Below are positions 22,340 through 32,433 of a DNA stretch of 64,000 nucleotides, in pieces. Below the pieces are notes generated by a model. It saw only the letters and a list, made by a program, of their open reading frames with translations. It searched no databases and was not told the DNA's origin. Source of the DNA: Fonsecaea monophora (taxonomy: Eukaryota; Ascomycota; Eurotiomycetes; Chaetothyriales; Herpotrichiellaceae). The stretch lies in the NCBI RefSeq assembly GCF_001642475.1, contig NW_019173980.1:179920-243919 (forward strand). The letters are read 5' to 3'. The position numbers and the translations under genes are program-made. Every line of letters begins with the position of its first letter. Position 1 is the first letter of the stretch.

Positions 22340-24159
22340 TCACGCTCTACAATCAACCAGGATCTTGACGTGCTTGTCCTTGTCCTCGATCAGCGGCCGG
22401 AACCCGTCCTCGGCCACGCGATCGATTTTGATCTTGCTCGTAATCATTTTTTGTGGTTGCAAAGAGTTGTCGGCGAGAGCGTTGATGACCCCTGCAAAGT
22501 CGGATTGGAGGTAGCCCAGGACTAGCGTGTAGCAGATCAGTCACGGAATGGTGTGCGCAGATGTACATCACGACACAGTGAATGGATGGATGGATGAATG
22601 CTCGGGCTTCAGACCAGCTACTAAGTCTGCGAATAGCCTCCTCCTCGAACGAAAAAAAGGAGAATGAATTCAAAAAGGTATGAAGTGGGAATGATATGAC
22701 TTACTCGCAAAGTATTTCTTCTCTCCGAATACAAGGGTGTTGGGTTGGAACGGTACCTGTCACTCCGTAATAAAAAATCAGCCTCGTCAAAATTCCCCTT
22801 TACTCACCTTCTTGCCGTCTCGCAAACCTCCACCGCTGTCGTGGCGGTTCCTGCACTTGAAGGCGACAACGCAGGGAGATACATACCTCTTTTTCCCAGA
22901 TCGCCAGGTTCACAATCGTGCCGCGCGCCCTCACCGCCAACGCCGCGTCCCTCAAACTGGCCGGCACGCCCGCCGCGTCCAACGCGACGTGCGGTCCCTG
23001 ACCGTTTGTGATTTCTTTGCTCCTCTTGACCACGTCCTCGGTCCTCGGATCGATCACATGCGTCGCGCCAAAGGCCCGGGCAAAGTTCTGCCGCTCCTTT
23101 GCTATCTCGACCACGATGATGGTGCCCGCGCCGCGGGCCTTGAGGCATTGGATGACCCCGAGACCGATGGGGCCGGCACCCATGACGAGCGCGGCATCGC
23201 CTTTTTTCAAAGGGTACTATGCACATAGATTTCGCATCAGCATCACACATGACTCCTTGAATAAAAGACCACGTAAATCTCATTCGTCTTCTCCTCGAAA
23301 AAAAGTGTCTGTGAAGAACCTTATTCTCACCTGGTCAACCGCATGCCACGCCACGGCCAACGGCTCTACCAGCGCACCCACGTCCAAACCGACATGGTCC
23401 GGCAACTTGAACACAAACTGCGCGTCGACACAGACATAGTCGCTCATTCCACCTCCGCCACCGCTCAGCCCCACAAACCCGGCCGAGTCGCAGCAGTTGA
23501 TGTAGCCATCGTGGCAAGGGCCGCAGTGGAAACAGGCCAGGGTGGGCTGCACGGCGACCTTATCCCCGACCTCGAGGGTCTGGCCCTGGAAGTTTGGGTG
23601 GGACGCCGCCGAACTGCCAATTTCGACAATCTCCCCGGAGAATTCGTGGCCGATGGCGACGGGCATCACCTCTTTTGTCAGGGGGTGGGGAGAGTTGGGT
23701 TGTGGGATGAATGTCGGCGACGAGTATTCGTGTACTAAAAACGATAGTAAGTTTGAAATGGTTCATGCAGACTGACTGTCCTTCCTAGACCACATGTGTT
23801 GCCCCATTTAGAGTGATGATAATAGCTAGCCGGCTAGCTCGACTCGTTCCAATCCAATCTCGGGCCAGAGGACAAGGACGTAAAGGACGAGGGAACAACT
23901 CACAATCCGTTCCACAGATCCCACAAAAAGCAGCTGCCAAAACGCGCAATCACAATCCATCAGCTTTTCATCATCCAGAGACTGCGAAATACAAGACAAC
24001 AAGACGATTGACTCTCTGCTAGATGGTCCATGACCTGACCCGTCCGGGATGGTGCGTAGACTCACGCTTGACCTTGATCTGGTTCTCGCCGCATTTCGGT
24101 TCGGGAATGTCGTTGTCGACGCGGAGGTCTTTGACGCCGTGGTATCGGAGGGCGCGCAT
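22340..24159 (-). CDS. zinc-dependent medium-chain dehydrogenase, (R,R)-butanediol dehydrogenase type
   Basis: An NAD(P)-dependent alcohol/polyol dehydrogenase. Six exons read from splice sites: 24159-24066, 23933-23904, 23734-23331, 23216-22887, 22756-22705 and 22521-22340; total 363 residues, all phases closing. Exon 1 opens MRALRYHGVKDLRVDNDIPE. The catalytic zinc Cys is in FCGICGTD and the partner His-Glu in GHEFSGEI. The structural zinc loop is CFHCGPCHDGYINCC, and the NAD fold is MGAGPIGLGVIQ. The ending MITSKIKIDRV ... DKHVKILVD is typical of BDH-type enzymes. Exon 2 is only 30 bases long. Sorbitol or threonine dehydrogenase activity cannot be excluded by sequence alone. Confidence 0.82.
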
Positions 24160-25208
24160 AGTGATCGTGTCGCAGGGGTCTTTGTATCGAAGGACGATGT
24201 GCTATGCGCGATGTAGTGGAGGGTTCACGAAATATAATGAGTTATGAGAGGTGCCGACAAGGGTATGTTTGTATATCCTTGGTTAGATAGACCAGTCCAG
24301 GCCAGGTCAGTCTACTGACTACCGAGTACAGCGTACAACAAAAGAGGTACAGTATGTACTTGTTCTTTATACTTGTTTTCGTAGGTGCAATATGAACCCC
24401 AGCTTTATTCAAGTGCCTGTGAGAGGTAAACACGGTCAAACGGAGGGCCAGCATCCACAGCCTCGCAAACATGGAGAGAGGAGCTCCAGCCAAACTCGGT
24501 GTTGGTCCAATAATCAATGACTGTCTGGTGCTGCCCTCTCTCTTCAAGAGAAATGCGTGAGGGGAAAGCAAACCTTGGGCGCAGTTCGGAGCATCTGAGC
24601 GTTCAGCCACAGCCAAGCCTTAGTGTTAGCCACAGTCACTGGCCACATGTTTACATCTCCTCATTCAAAGTACTTGTGCAGCGAGTGGCTGTGACGACCT
24701 TCTCCGCCTGCGCCAATACGCCGTGGCATCTTAGAAAAGTGGAAACATTCAACAAAGACTCTTCCTCGTCCACGTTGATGATCCTTCAATGCAGATCCGG
24801 GGAAGAAAACCCTAACCATGTCTCACTCAACCCCTGTCATGGACATTAATTAAGCACTCTATCAGCTTTTGATCTCTGTGCAATAGTACTATCCCCCCCT
24901 TAGCCTCCAAAAACTGAAGCCCTCACAGACGCGCTCGCTAAAGGATTGAAAGTGCTGTTGGCCACAAGCCGACACGCTCAAAAAACATAAATCGTCAAGC
25001 CCACTTCCGCATATCGTCATTCCACTCCGTTGACCATCCTGACATGATTTAAAACCAAGTCATCCTTCCATCATCCATGACCATGAAACTGTCACCAATG
25101 TTCTTCTTCTCGTAACCATGATACTTTTCTGCTTTTCCAGTCCCCCCGAGACGCAAAACTCTGTCCAATTATTACAATATTGGGACGAATCGGCAACCAA
25201 GTCTTGGA
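24160..25208. promoter_or_regulatory. upstream region of the dehydrogenase gene
   Basis: About 1 kb upstream of the minus-strand dehydrogenase and downstream of the GPI-protein gene. It should contain the dehydrogenase promoter. Short frames on both strands have no recognisable product. Confidence 0.4.
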
Positions 25209-25990
25209 CTAGACCAGCACCTTGAAAATCGCCAAGAGGACAGCCGCAAAGACACCAGTGGTCATCTGTTGAGAGACACCCATGGCAGCACCACCGGTGG
25301 CAGAGGAGTCGGATCCAGAAGCCGATGCAGTAGCGGACTCAGAGGCAGTGTCGGTCGCAGAAGCGGTCTCCGATGAGGCAGGAGCAGAAGAGGTGGAAGT
25401 GACCGAAGCAGAGGCAGCAGACGTTTGCGCAATGGCTTCGGCGGTTGCATTGCGAGTACCACATTGCTCATTCGTTTTGCATGCAGATTGTGCCTGGGCG
25501 TCGTTGGGGTTGTTGTTGACGCACTGGATGTAGGTCTCTTGACAGATGTAGAATGGAAGAGTCTCAGCAAAGGCGGTGCAGTCAGGCACAGTTCCGTTGG
25601 CGCAAACGCAGGTGTAGGTGAATGTGGTCTAGAGACAAATGTCAGCTGTGGATCGCTTGAGGATGTTGCTGCGTTCATCATACCTGATCACACTGGTTTT
25701 GAGAAGCAGACCCACCACAGATCTGGGGGCAAGTGTTCAGCTGAGCATGGCACCAGTTGACTAGGTTCAAAAATCAGTATGTTCCCCATCGAGACAAAAA
25801 TTGTGGGGACCTCTCTCTTACATGCAGTCGTGGAATCGATTCCAGCAGGGTTGAAGGCAGCAGTAGCCACCGCAGGCATCGCTTGCGACACAGTGGTAGA
25901 GGCTGCGACCGAAGATGCACTCGATGTGACAATGGTCTGCGCGTGGGCGACAGCAGCCAGAGAAGCTGCAAGGAGGATCTGGTACTGCAT
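25209..25990 (-). CDS. secreted GPI-anchored DUF7707-type cysteine protein
   Basis: Three exons: 25990-25822, 25760-25684 and 25628-25209; 221 residues. A signal peptide (MQYQILLAASLAAVAHA, cleavage before QT) leads into a Cys-rich domain. That domain holds NWCHAQLNTCPQICGG, QCDQTTFTYTCVCANGT and FYICQETYIQC, the DUF7707 pattern of fungal surface proteins. It is followed by a long Ser/Ala/Thr-rich stalk suited to O-glycosylation. The last 15 residues are hydrophobic (GVFAAVLLAIFKVLV), preceded by small residues, as expected for GPI attachment. Likely cell-wall or plasma-membrane located; molecular function unknown. Confidence 0.78.
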
Positions 25991-27050
25991 GGTGGAGGTG
26001 GTGAAGGTAGTGCGGGCTGGACTCTTCTGTCTATGCAGAGTGTCAAATCGATGCTCAAAGTACTACGTTGGTAGAGTTGGACTGATGGATGTATGAAGTA
26101 GAGTATGTGGAGGAAAAAAGCAGACACTGAGAGAGAGAGACAGAGAGCAGTGAGAGAGGGATGAGAAGGTGTGGGTTGGTACTCGGTGAAGTGGGAGGTG
26201 GAGGGCAGAATTCACACACACTGACAGTTGGGTGGAAAGAAGGACCCGTTTGTTGGGATAAGAGCTCACCTTTATCAGTCTTTGAGGGCGATGACGGCGA
26301 GATGGAGTCTCTCCAAGATGCTTTTCGGTTGCTATGGAATTTTCAAGGGCGACCAAGATAGAGGCTGGGAGAGGATGGTGGTGGCTTTTTTATTCCATTG
26401 CGCGTTCACTGACTCTGGCTGCACCTTTCCACCATTCACTTTTGTTAGCTCCCAGGAGCGCCGGTATCAAGTCCATGGCGATGCCGCTATCTGGTCACCC
26501 ACTTTGCTGGATTAGGGACTAGCTGGTACCTGGAATCCCCTAGAGGCACCGACAGAGACCTATTAACCCAAAACGACAGGGTGCCAGACTGGGGAGCTCG
26601 CCCGCTTGGACCACCCATTCGTCACTCTGCTGCAATTCTAAAACACATTAAGGGCCGCGCCAATCACCAGGGCAGCGCATCGCCGGCGCCCCTCACCCTC
26701 CAACTCCACTGCGACAATCTTTGAGCACCCCTAGTTGGTGCCCAGACCCAAACAGTTCTAGGCATCGGACACCCCAAGCAAGAAACATCCGCCGCCGAAA
26801 ACCCGCCACTCACAAAGCAAGATGCAGTTAGCCGTATCTTGTCCGCGATGCAACGCCTCCTACTGGTCACACCTACCGAGCAGACCGAGGCACAAGCTCG
26901 GACCCCCATGGCCCGTGGCCGTGGTCTTGGAGAGATACAAACCGAAAAAAAGTTATACAATTACAACTGCGGTCTGCATCCAGCCGCTCTGCTCATTCTG
27001 CTATAGCGACTTGGGTACTTAATGTGTGACAGGTAACACGACTGGCCACC
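25991..27050. promoter_or_regulatory. divergent promoter region, GPI protein / thioesterase
   Basis: 1.06 kb between divergent genes. A GAGAGAGAGA purine run lies near 26128-26145, in the 5' side of the GPI-protein gene. No gene is supported inside it. Confidence 0.45.
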
Positions 27051-27725
27051 ATGTCAGAACAAGATGGAAAGACGGACTTTATGGCCGACTTCATCGGCAG
27101 CCACTCCATCTCAGAAGACGACCGGCGGTACTTTGCATCTATTGAATGGACGAATAAATACCTGGCCGATCCTCTCTACAAGGCCATCCCTACGTTTTCG
27201 CGCACTCTAAAGGACACGGGTGAAGATTACTTCTTTGCTCGTACCATCAACTCGCCTGACACTATTCCTCACCTCCTCTCTCTGCAGTTGAAGGACTATC
27301 CCAACCCTCCAGAAAGCCCCAAGGGACAATTAAAATTGAGAACAAACCACAGCGAGCCCACCGAAGTACCTCAGCACCCCGAATGCGTCGTTCTGTTGTC
27401 GATCGGTCGCCCGGGGCTCGATGGCCATCCCGAAGTCATACACGGCGGCATGGCCTGCGCCATTCTTGACGAGATGATGGGACTTTGTGCGATGCTACAC
27501 CAACAACACCTTCCAGGACCACGAGGTGCGCTTTTCACCGTCGGTCTGAATATAACCTACCGTGCGCCTGTACCCACGCCGGGAGACGTGCTCGTGAGGA
27601 GCTGGCTCGTAGGAAAAGAAGGTCGCAAGTGGCTATCGAGGGGTCAAATAGTAGACAAAAATGGCAAGGTTCTGACCGAGGCCGAGGGCATGTGGGTGCT
27701 CACAAAGAGACAAGAGAAGTTATAA
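27051..27725 (+). CDS. hotdog-fold thioesterase, PaaI/4HBT type
   Basis: A single exon of 224 residues, ATG at 27051, TAA at 27723-27725. The C-terminal 130 residues hold the hotdog core: VIHGGMACAILDEMMGLCAM (about residues 130-150), whose HGG turn and following Asp/Glu are the usual active-site region, then VGLNITYRAPVPTPGDVLV as the edge strand. Enzymes of this fold hydrolyse acyl-CoA or other acyl thioesters; the substrate is not readable from sequence. The N-terminal 100 residues are family-typical for fungal members. No targeting peptide is obvious. Confidence 0.8.
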   Translation: MSEQDGKTDFMADFIGSHSISEDDRRYFASIEWTNKYLADPLYKAIPTFSRTLKDTGEDYFFARTINSPDTIPHLLSLQLKDYPNPPESPKGQLKLRTNHSEPTEVPQHPECVVLLSIGRPGLDGHPEVIHGGMACAILDEMMGLCAMLHQQHLPGPRGALFTVGLNITYRAPVPTPGDVLVRSWLVGKEGRKWLSRGQIVDKNGKVLTEAEGMWVLTKRQEKL

Positions 27726-28410
27726 TCTGTCACTGGTCGCCGCCGAGCAGGTCCTTTACCCGTCGATTCGAGCTGGTGGCGGCCTTGATCTTGAGCAGGG
27801 CAATTGAGTACCTTAAGCACATATCCCCTCGGCAATCTGGACAAGCTGTGACCGATTACGGTCAGTGGCCTGAGGCTACGCACTCCACCATCGTCAATTG
27901 TTATCGCTGGCGAGATTGGATAGTCAGCTCGGGAAATTATGGAGAAGCAGTGGAGATGGACGCCACCAGATAGAGGCGCACAAGCTTTGGCGAGGCTTGC
28001 CACATGCAGAAGTCGCCGGGGTCTTGATGATACTGGGGGATCTGTTCGAACAAGCACCGGACGGCATGGAGAGGAAAGATTTATTCATGGACTGTCGCAA
28101 AGCCAAATAAATGTAGAACTCGGCGATAGATGTTTCTAGACAAATAGAAAGATTTCAGCAATCGGCCACAGGGAGGTGGGCTTCTATCTCTTCCGTGCGT
28201 TCTTTGCTGGTCGAGGATTCGTGGCTGAAGCGGTTCGTACAAATTACAGCTTCATTGCGGCCTCGCATTTTGACGTGTGTAAAAAGTGCTGACCAAGTGC
28301 CCAGGAGACAAACCAAGCACGAGCACGCCTTGCCTTGTCCTTCTCAAATAATAATAATACTCCTAATCCCCCTATATCACCGACAGCAACCAAGCCGCAA
28401 CGCCCAGAAT
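27726..28410. other. convergent intergenic region
   Basis: The 3' UTR space between the thioesterase and the PEBP gene. Short overlapping frames on both strands are not supported as genes. Confidence 0.5.
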
Positions 28411-29089
28411 TTAATTGCTCAAGAAATACGTCGCCGCGACGGGCGTGCCCAGCTTCGCCCGCTTTTCAAACCGCGACAGATCCCACCTCATGCGGTCCCT
28501 GATCCCAAAGCCACCCGCTTTCGTGAACGTGCGTGCGTCAAAGTCGGGTGGTTGGGCGTAGAGCAGGAAGATGTAGCGGTGCGGACTGCTGATTGGGGGA
28601 GGGCCGGGCCCTGCCCAGAATGCGATGGCGGGGTCCGGCGAGGTTAGCTGGCCAGCAGCAGCGGGAGCGACGCCATCGGCACTGCTTGATCCTCCGATGA
28701 CGAGACCAGTCTGGAGCCAGTGCAGGATGGGACTCAGCGGCGCGAACGAGGGAAAAGGTGCGTCGAGGTCGAGGCTGAGGACGACGAATTTCTGGTCTGG
28801 GCCCGCTGTGTCCCACCCAAGTGTTGGGAGTCCTTGAGCTTCTATTCAAGGGGTTTAAGTCAGCGAAAATAGACAAGAAAAGAGAAAGACCACCAAGATT
28901 GACGGCAGATTGTTTGGACGCTCCATGACCTGAGAAACAGGGACACTGATGTGAAAAAGTCAACTCACCTCCCTTGGGGATCTTGTCGCCCGGTTTCACG
29001 ACGCGCGAGCCAAAGGCCAATTGAAGGGGTTTCGATCCGTCCTTTTCAACCAGTGCCACCACAGTCTTGAAGATCTGATGGTCTGGCAT
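28411..29089 (-). CDS. phosphatidylethanolamine-binding protein (PEBP/YbhB family)
   Basis: Two exons, 29089-28969 and 28841-28411, with a 127-bp intron (donor GTGAGT, acceptor AATAG); 183 residues. The PEBP ligand pocket is visible as SLDLDAPFPSFAPLSPILHW and the later PPPISSPHRYIFLLYAQP, matching the two conserved PEBP boxes. The N-terminus MPDHQIFKTVVALVEKDGSK has no signal peptide, so it is probably cytosolic. Family members bind anionic lipids or act as protease or kinase inhibitors; the ligand here is unknown. It shares a 704-bp divergent promoter with the MFS transporter. Confidence 0.8.
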
Positions 29090-29793
29090 GGCTGGCTAGG
29101 GATCACGTTGGCCGAGTGACGCCGGTGGACGAGTAGATTGAATGTCGACGGTCCAGGTTCTCTTTTTCTTCCTCAAGAGGGTGGAAGGAAAAACACCAAC
29201 CCGAATCCCTTGGATCCCGCGATGAGGCAGTGAACAGGCAGCAATTTGAGACATTTCTCCGGTTGACAAGGGACTGCGTGAATTATAGCGAGAGAGACAG
29301 GACCTGATTGCTCCGTCGTCCCTGGATTGATCGCGTGGGGTTATGGTCGTCCTGTACCGGCCCGGTTTTTGGTGGCCGGTTCCCGACACCGGGCCACGTC
29401 GAGTTTATTTTCCATTCTTTGAACCGCCTGCAACGGGCGAAAAGAGCAAAACTAGGCCGACGACCCTTACAAAATAGGTGGCATATTTCCAGGTGAGGAA
29501 AATGATTTAGGTCTCGCTGATGCCGATATCTATTCAAGCAAATATTATCGCTTATATGCGTCAATCTCCAATGCACACGATAGATACTCGTCACAGCTCG
29601 ATCCATAGACTGTCAGCATCGGTACCCGAATTGAACGAAAGAGTTGGACGGCTCTCAGTGTTCAACTAGCGGCATACTTCATTCATCCAGGTTGACCTCC
29701 ATATAGAGCAGCGTGCGGGATATCAATACTCGGTCAACACGGGTTTTGGGTTTGGAAACAAATTAGGTCCCTCCTTGACTGGCCCTTTCCATC
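29090..29793. promoter_or_regulatory. divergent promoter region, PEBP / MFS transporter
   Basis: 704 bp between divergent start codons, so both genes must be driven from here. No motif was assigned; short frames crossing it look like chance. Confidence 0.45.
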
Positions 29794-31641
29794 ATGACGA
29801 CAAAAGAAATGGACACTACTGTTAGTGACACGAACGGGGAAGCGAAAGCGAATTGTCCTTGTAACAGCGAAGATGTCACCGACACCACAAACTCCCCCGG
29901 TCAAGGAGCGTCTGAACCACCACCACCACCACCGCTGGAGCTGAAGGAGAGCGACGTCGAAGCACAACCCCCAGCTCTAACTCCCGCCAAAACCAACGAG
30001 CGAAAAGCGTATAGCGCCTTCTCCGACCGCGCCAAATGGTTCATCGTGACCATGACGGCCATGGCGTCCTTCTTCTCCCCGCTGTCCAGCCAGATCTACT
30101 ACCCGGTCCTCCCGATTTTGACGAAGACATACAATCTCTCCCAAAGCCTGATCAACGTCTCCATCACCACGTACATGATCTTCCAGGGCCTGGCGCCCAG
30201 CTTCATGGGCACCTTCTCCGACGCGAGCGGGCGACGGCTGGGGTATATCATCGCCTTCACCATCTACACGGCCGCGAACATTGGGTTGGCGCTGCAGGAC
30301 AGCTATGCCGCGTTACTCGTCCTGCGGTGCCTGCAGAGCGCGGGCAGCAGTGGCACGGTCGCTTTTGGATACGGCGTCATTGCCGACATCGCCACCACGG
30401 CCGAACGGGGAAAGTACATCGGTCCCATGGCGGCTGGTGTCTTGACGGCACCGGCATTGGGCCCCACCATCGGCGGCCTCCTGACACAGTTCCTAGGATG
30501 GAGAGCCGTCTTCTGGTTCCTCACTATTATCAGTGGCGGGTATTTGGTCCTGTATATCGTCTTCATGCCCGAAACGCACCGCAAGATCGTGGACGACGGG
30601 AGCATCGTGCCGTATCAGTGGTGGCGCCAGTCGGTCGTCCAGTACGTGGCCGGCCGGCGGCGGCTGAAGAGGATGAGCGCCGAAGAGAGACGCGACTATG
30701 AGCGGACGCAATACGACCTGGCAGAGCGACAGCGAGACGCGAAGATCCGGTTCCCCAACCCGCTGGGGTCCTTTGTCATTCTCACCAACCCGGACGCGTT
30801 CTGTATCATCATGTATACGGGCATCATGATGTTCAGTAATCTGGTTCTGATGACGAGTACACCGACCGTGTTTCCCAGGTTATACGGGCTCAACGAGCTT
30901 GAGGTCGGATTATGTTTCTTGTGAGTGGTCATCTCCCCCCTTTTTCCCTCCTTGTTCTTTCTTCCATCTTTTTGTTCGAAGCTCAAAACTGATCAAGCGT
31001 GTAGACCGCTCGGCGTCGCCGCCGCCGTCGGCTCGTTCTGCAACGGCCGCCTCCTCGACTGGAACTACCGGCGCACGGCGCTCAGGCTGGGCGTCACGGT
31101 GGACCGCAAGCGCGGCGACGACCTGCGCAACTTCCCCATCGAGCGCGCCCGCCTTCAGGCCGTCTTCTTCACACAGATCCTGCAAATCGCGGTGCTGCTG
31201 CCCTACGGCTGGGCGCTGGAGCACCACGCCTCCCTCGCCGTCCCGCTCGTCCTGCAGTTCATCCTGGGCTTCTGCCTCGTCGTCGCCTCCAACTCGCTCA
31301 GCACCCTCCTCTCCGACATCTATCCGGGCAGCGTCTCCACCGCGTCCGCCGCCTCCAACCTCGTCCGCTGCGGCCTCGGCGCCGTAGGTGCAGCCGTCGT
31401 CAACGACATGCTCACCGGGCTGGGTCTCGGCTGGTGTTTCTTCCTCGTCGCCATGCTCATGGTCGCGGCGACGGTGTTTCTCTGGGTCGAGGCCAGATGG
31501 GGCATGGAGTGGCGGCAGCAGCGGTGGAGGAGGGTGGAAGAGAAGAAGAAACAGGAGCAAGATAAAGAGAATGAGAAGAAGAACCTAGCCAAGAACCAAA
31601 CCGAGAGGCAAACCGAGAAAGAAGACACGCCTCGAGTGTGA
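29794..31641 (+). CDS. MFS drug:H+ antiporter-like transporter (DHA1, Qdr-type)
   Basis: Two exons, 29794-30920 and 31005-31641, with an 84-bp intron (donor GTGAGT, acceptor GTGTAG); 587 residues. The cytosolic N-terminus of about 75 residues includes a Pro run. The first helix begins at WFIVTMTAMASFFSPLSSQI, followed by the DHA1 loop FSDASGRRLGYIIAF, then GGLLTQFLGWRAVFW and a long central loop with charged repeats. The second half holds SDIYPGSVSTASAASNLVRC, a Qdr-type motif, and the last helices. The C-terminal tail is rich in Lys, Glu and Gln. It is the last intact gene before the RIP-mutated block and shows no RIP-type damage itself. Confidence 0.85.
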
Positions 31642-32433
31642 GCGAGTTGATCCTCTTCCCTTAGTCGAATAGGATCGGTGGCCGGTCATACATTTATTTC
31701 GGTACGATGGCCAAAGACAAAAAAGACTGCTAGTGGAAAAGGGGTTTATATACATCCATATACATATATATATATATATATATAATCCCCGAACACTCGT
31801 CGCCGTAGGTCATTTCGCTGACTCATCCCTCGCCGCTTTGCTCTCCCGCTAACGACTATTTAGTCGAATCGCTCCCTCGTCTACTCTCTTCCACTCCCTT
31901 CCTCTCTTTCGGTCTCCTCCTCCACTCCCTTCTGCTCCCTCACGGCTCTGGCCCGCTCCTGCCGTACTCTTTCGCCTACTAGGGAGGCTCCCGTTCGGGC
32001 TCCAGTCCTATAGGCGCTAACGTTGCGTACATTCAGCCTCGTGGTAACTTTACCCGATTACATCGATGAGGGCCCGTTTCGGCCCTAATGAAAGGTAGGA
32101 TCCCTAAGGGATGCCCTGCTACGTCGCTGGACGGGGTCAACTGAATCCCCCAGTTCTATAGGACAATGCTTCTCTTCCTCTTTTCCTTTCACCGTCCTCT
32201 CTTCCTTTCCCTCCCCCTCTCCCGGCCTTACATTTTCCCCTACCCTCCCTCTACTTATCGTATGAACCACTCCTTCTCTCTGGTCTTCTAACTACCTAAA
32301 CGCAACTTATTAGCGTTTCGTCGTACTTTAACCCTCCCTTCCCAGTCGTCTTCCCTTCCTTTCCTCTCGGCGCTCGTCTTTCCTTAATCTTCTACCATTC
32401 TCCGGCGCTCACTACCCTACTCACTATTTCCCC
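31642..32433. other. boundary zone between euchromatin and RIP-mutated DNA
   Basis: The MFS gene ends at 31641. A TA microsatellite follows at 31764-31784, and then pyrimidine-rich DNA leads to the first relic gene at 32434. Left of about 31785 CpA and TpG are common; right of it they thin out and TpA rises. The exact edge of the mutated element cannot be fixed without the other end. No gene is seen in this stretch. Confidence 0.55.
31764..31784. repeat. AT microsatellite at the domain boundary
   Basis: About ten uninterrupted AT units sit exactly where the base composition changes. Confidence 0.9.

Noticed and set aside
13037..31641. A secondary-metabolite cluster built from the FAD monooxygenase, dehydrogenase, thioesterase and MFS transporter
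   Set aside because: There is no core synthase, the genes are separated by unrelated housekeeping genes and orientations are mixed.
31661..31869. 10-bp direct repeat TTAGTCGAAT at 31661-31670 and 31860-31869, possible target duplication or element edge
   Set aside because: Only 199 bp apart, so it cannot flank a block of 32 kb, and a chance match of this length in such a span is not rare.
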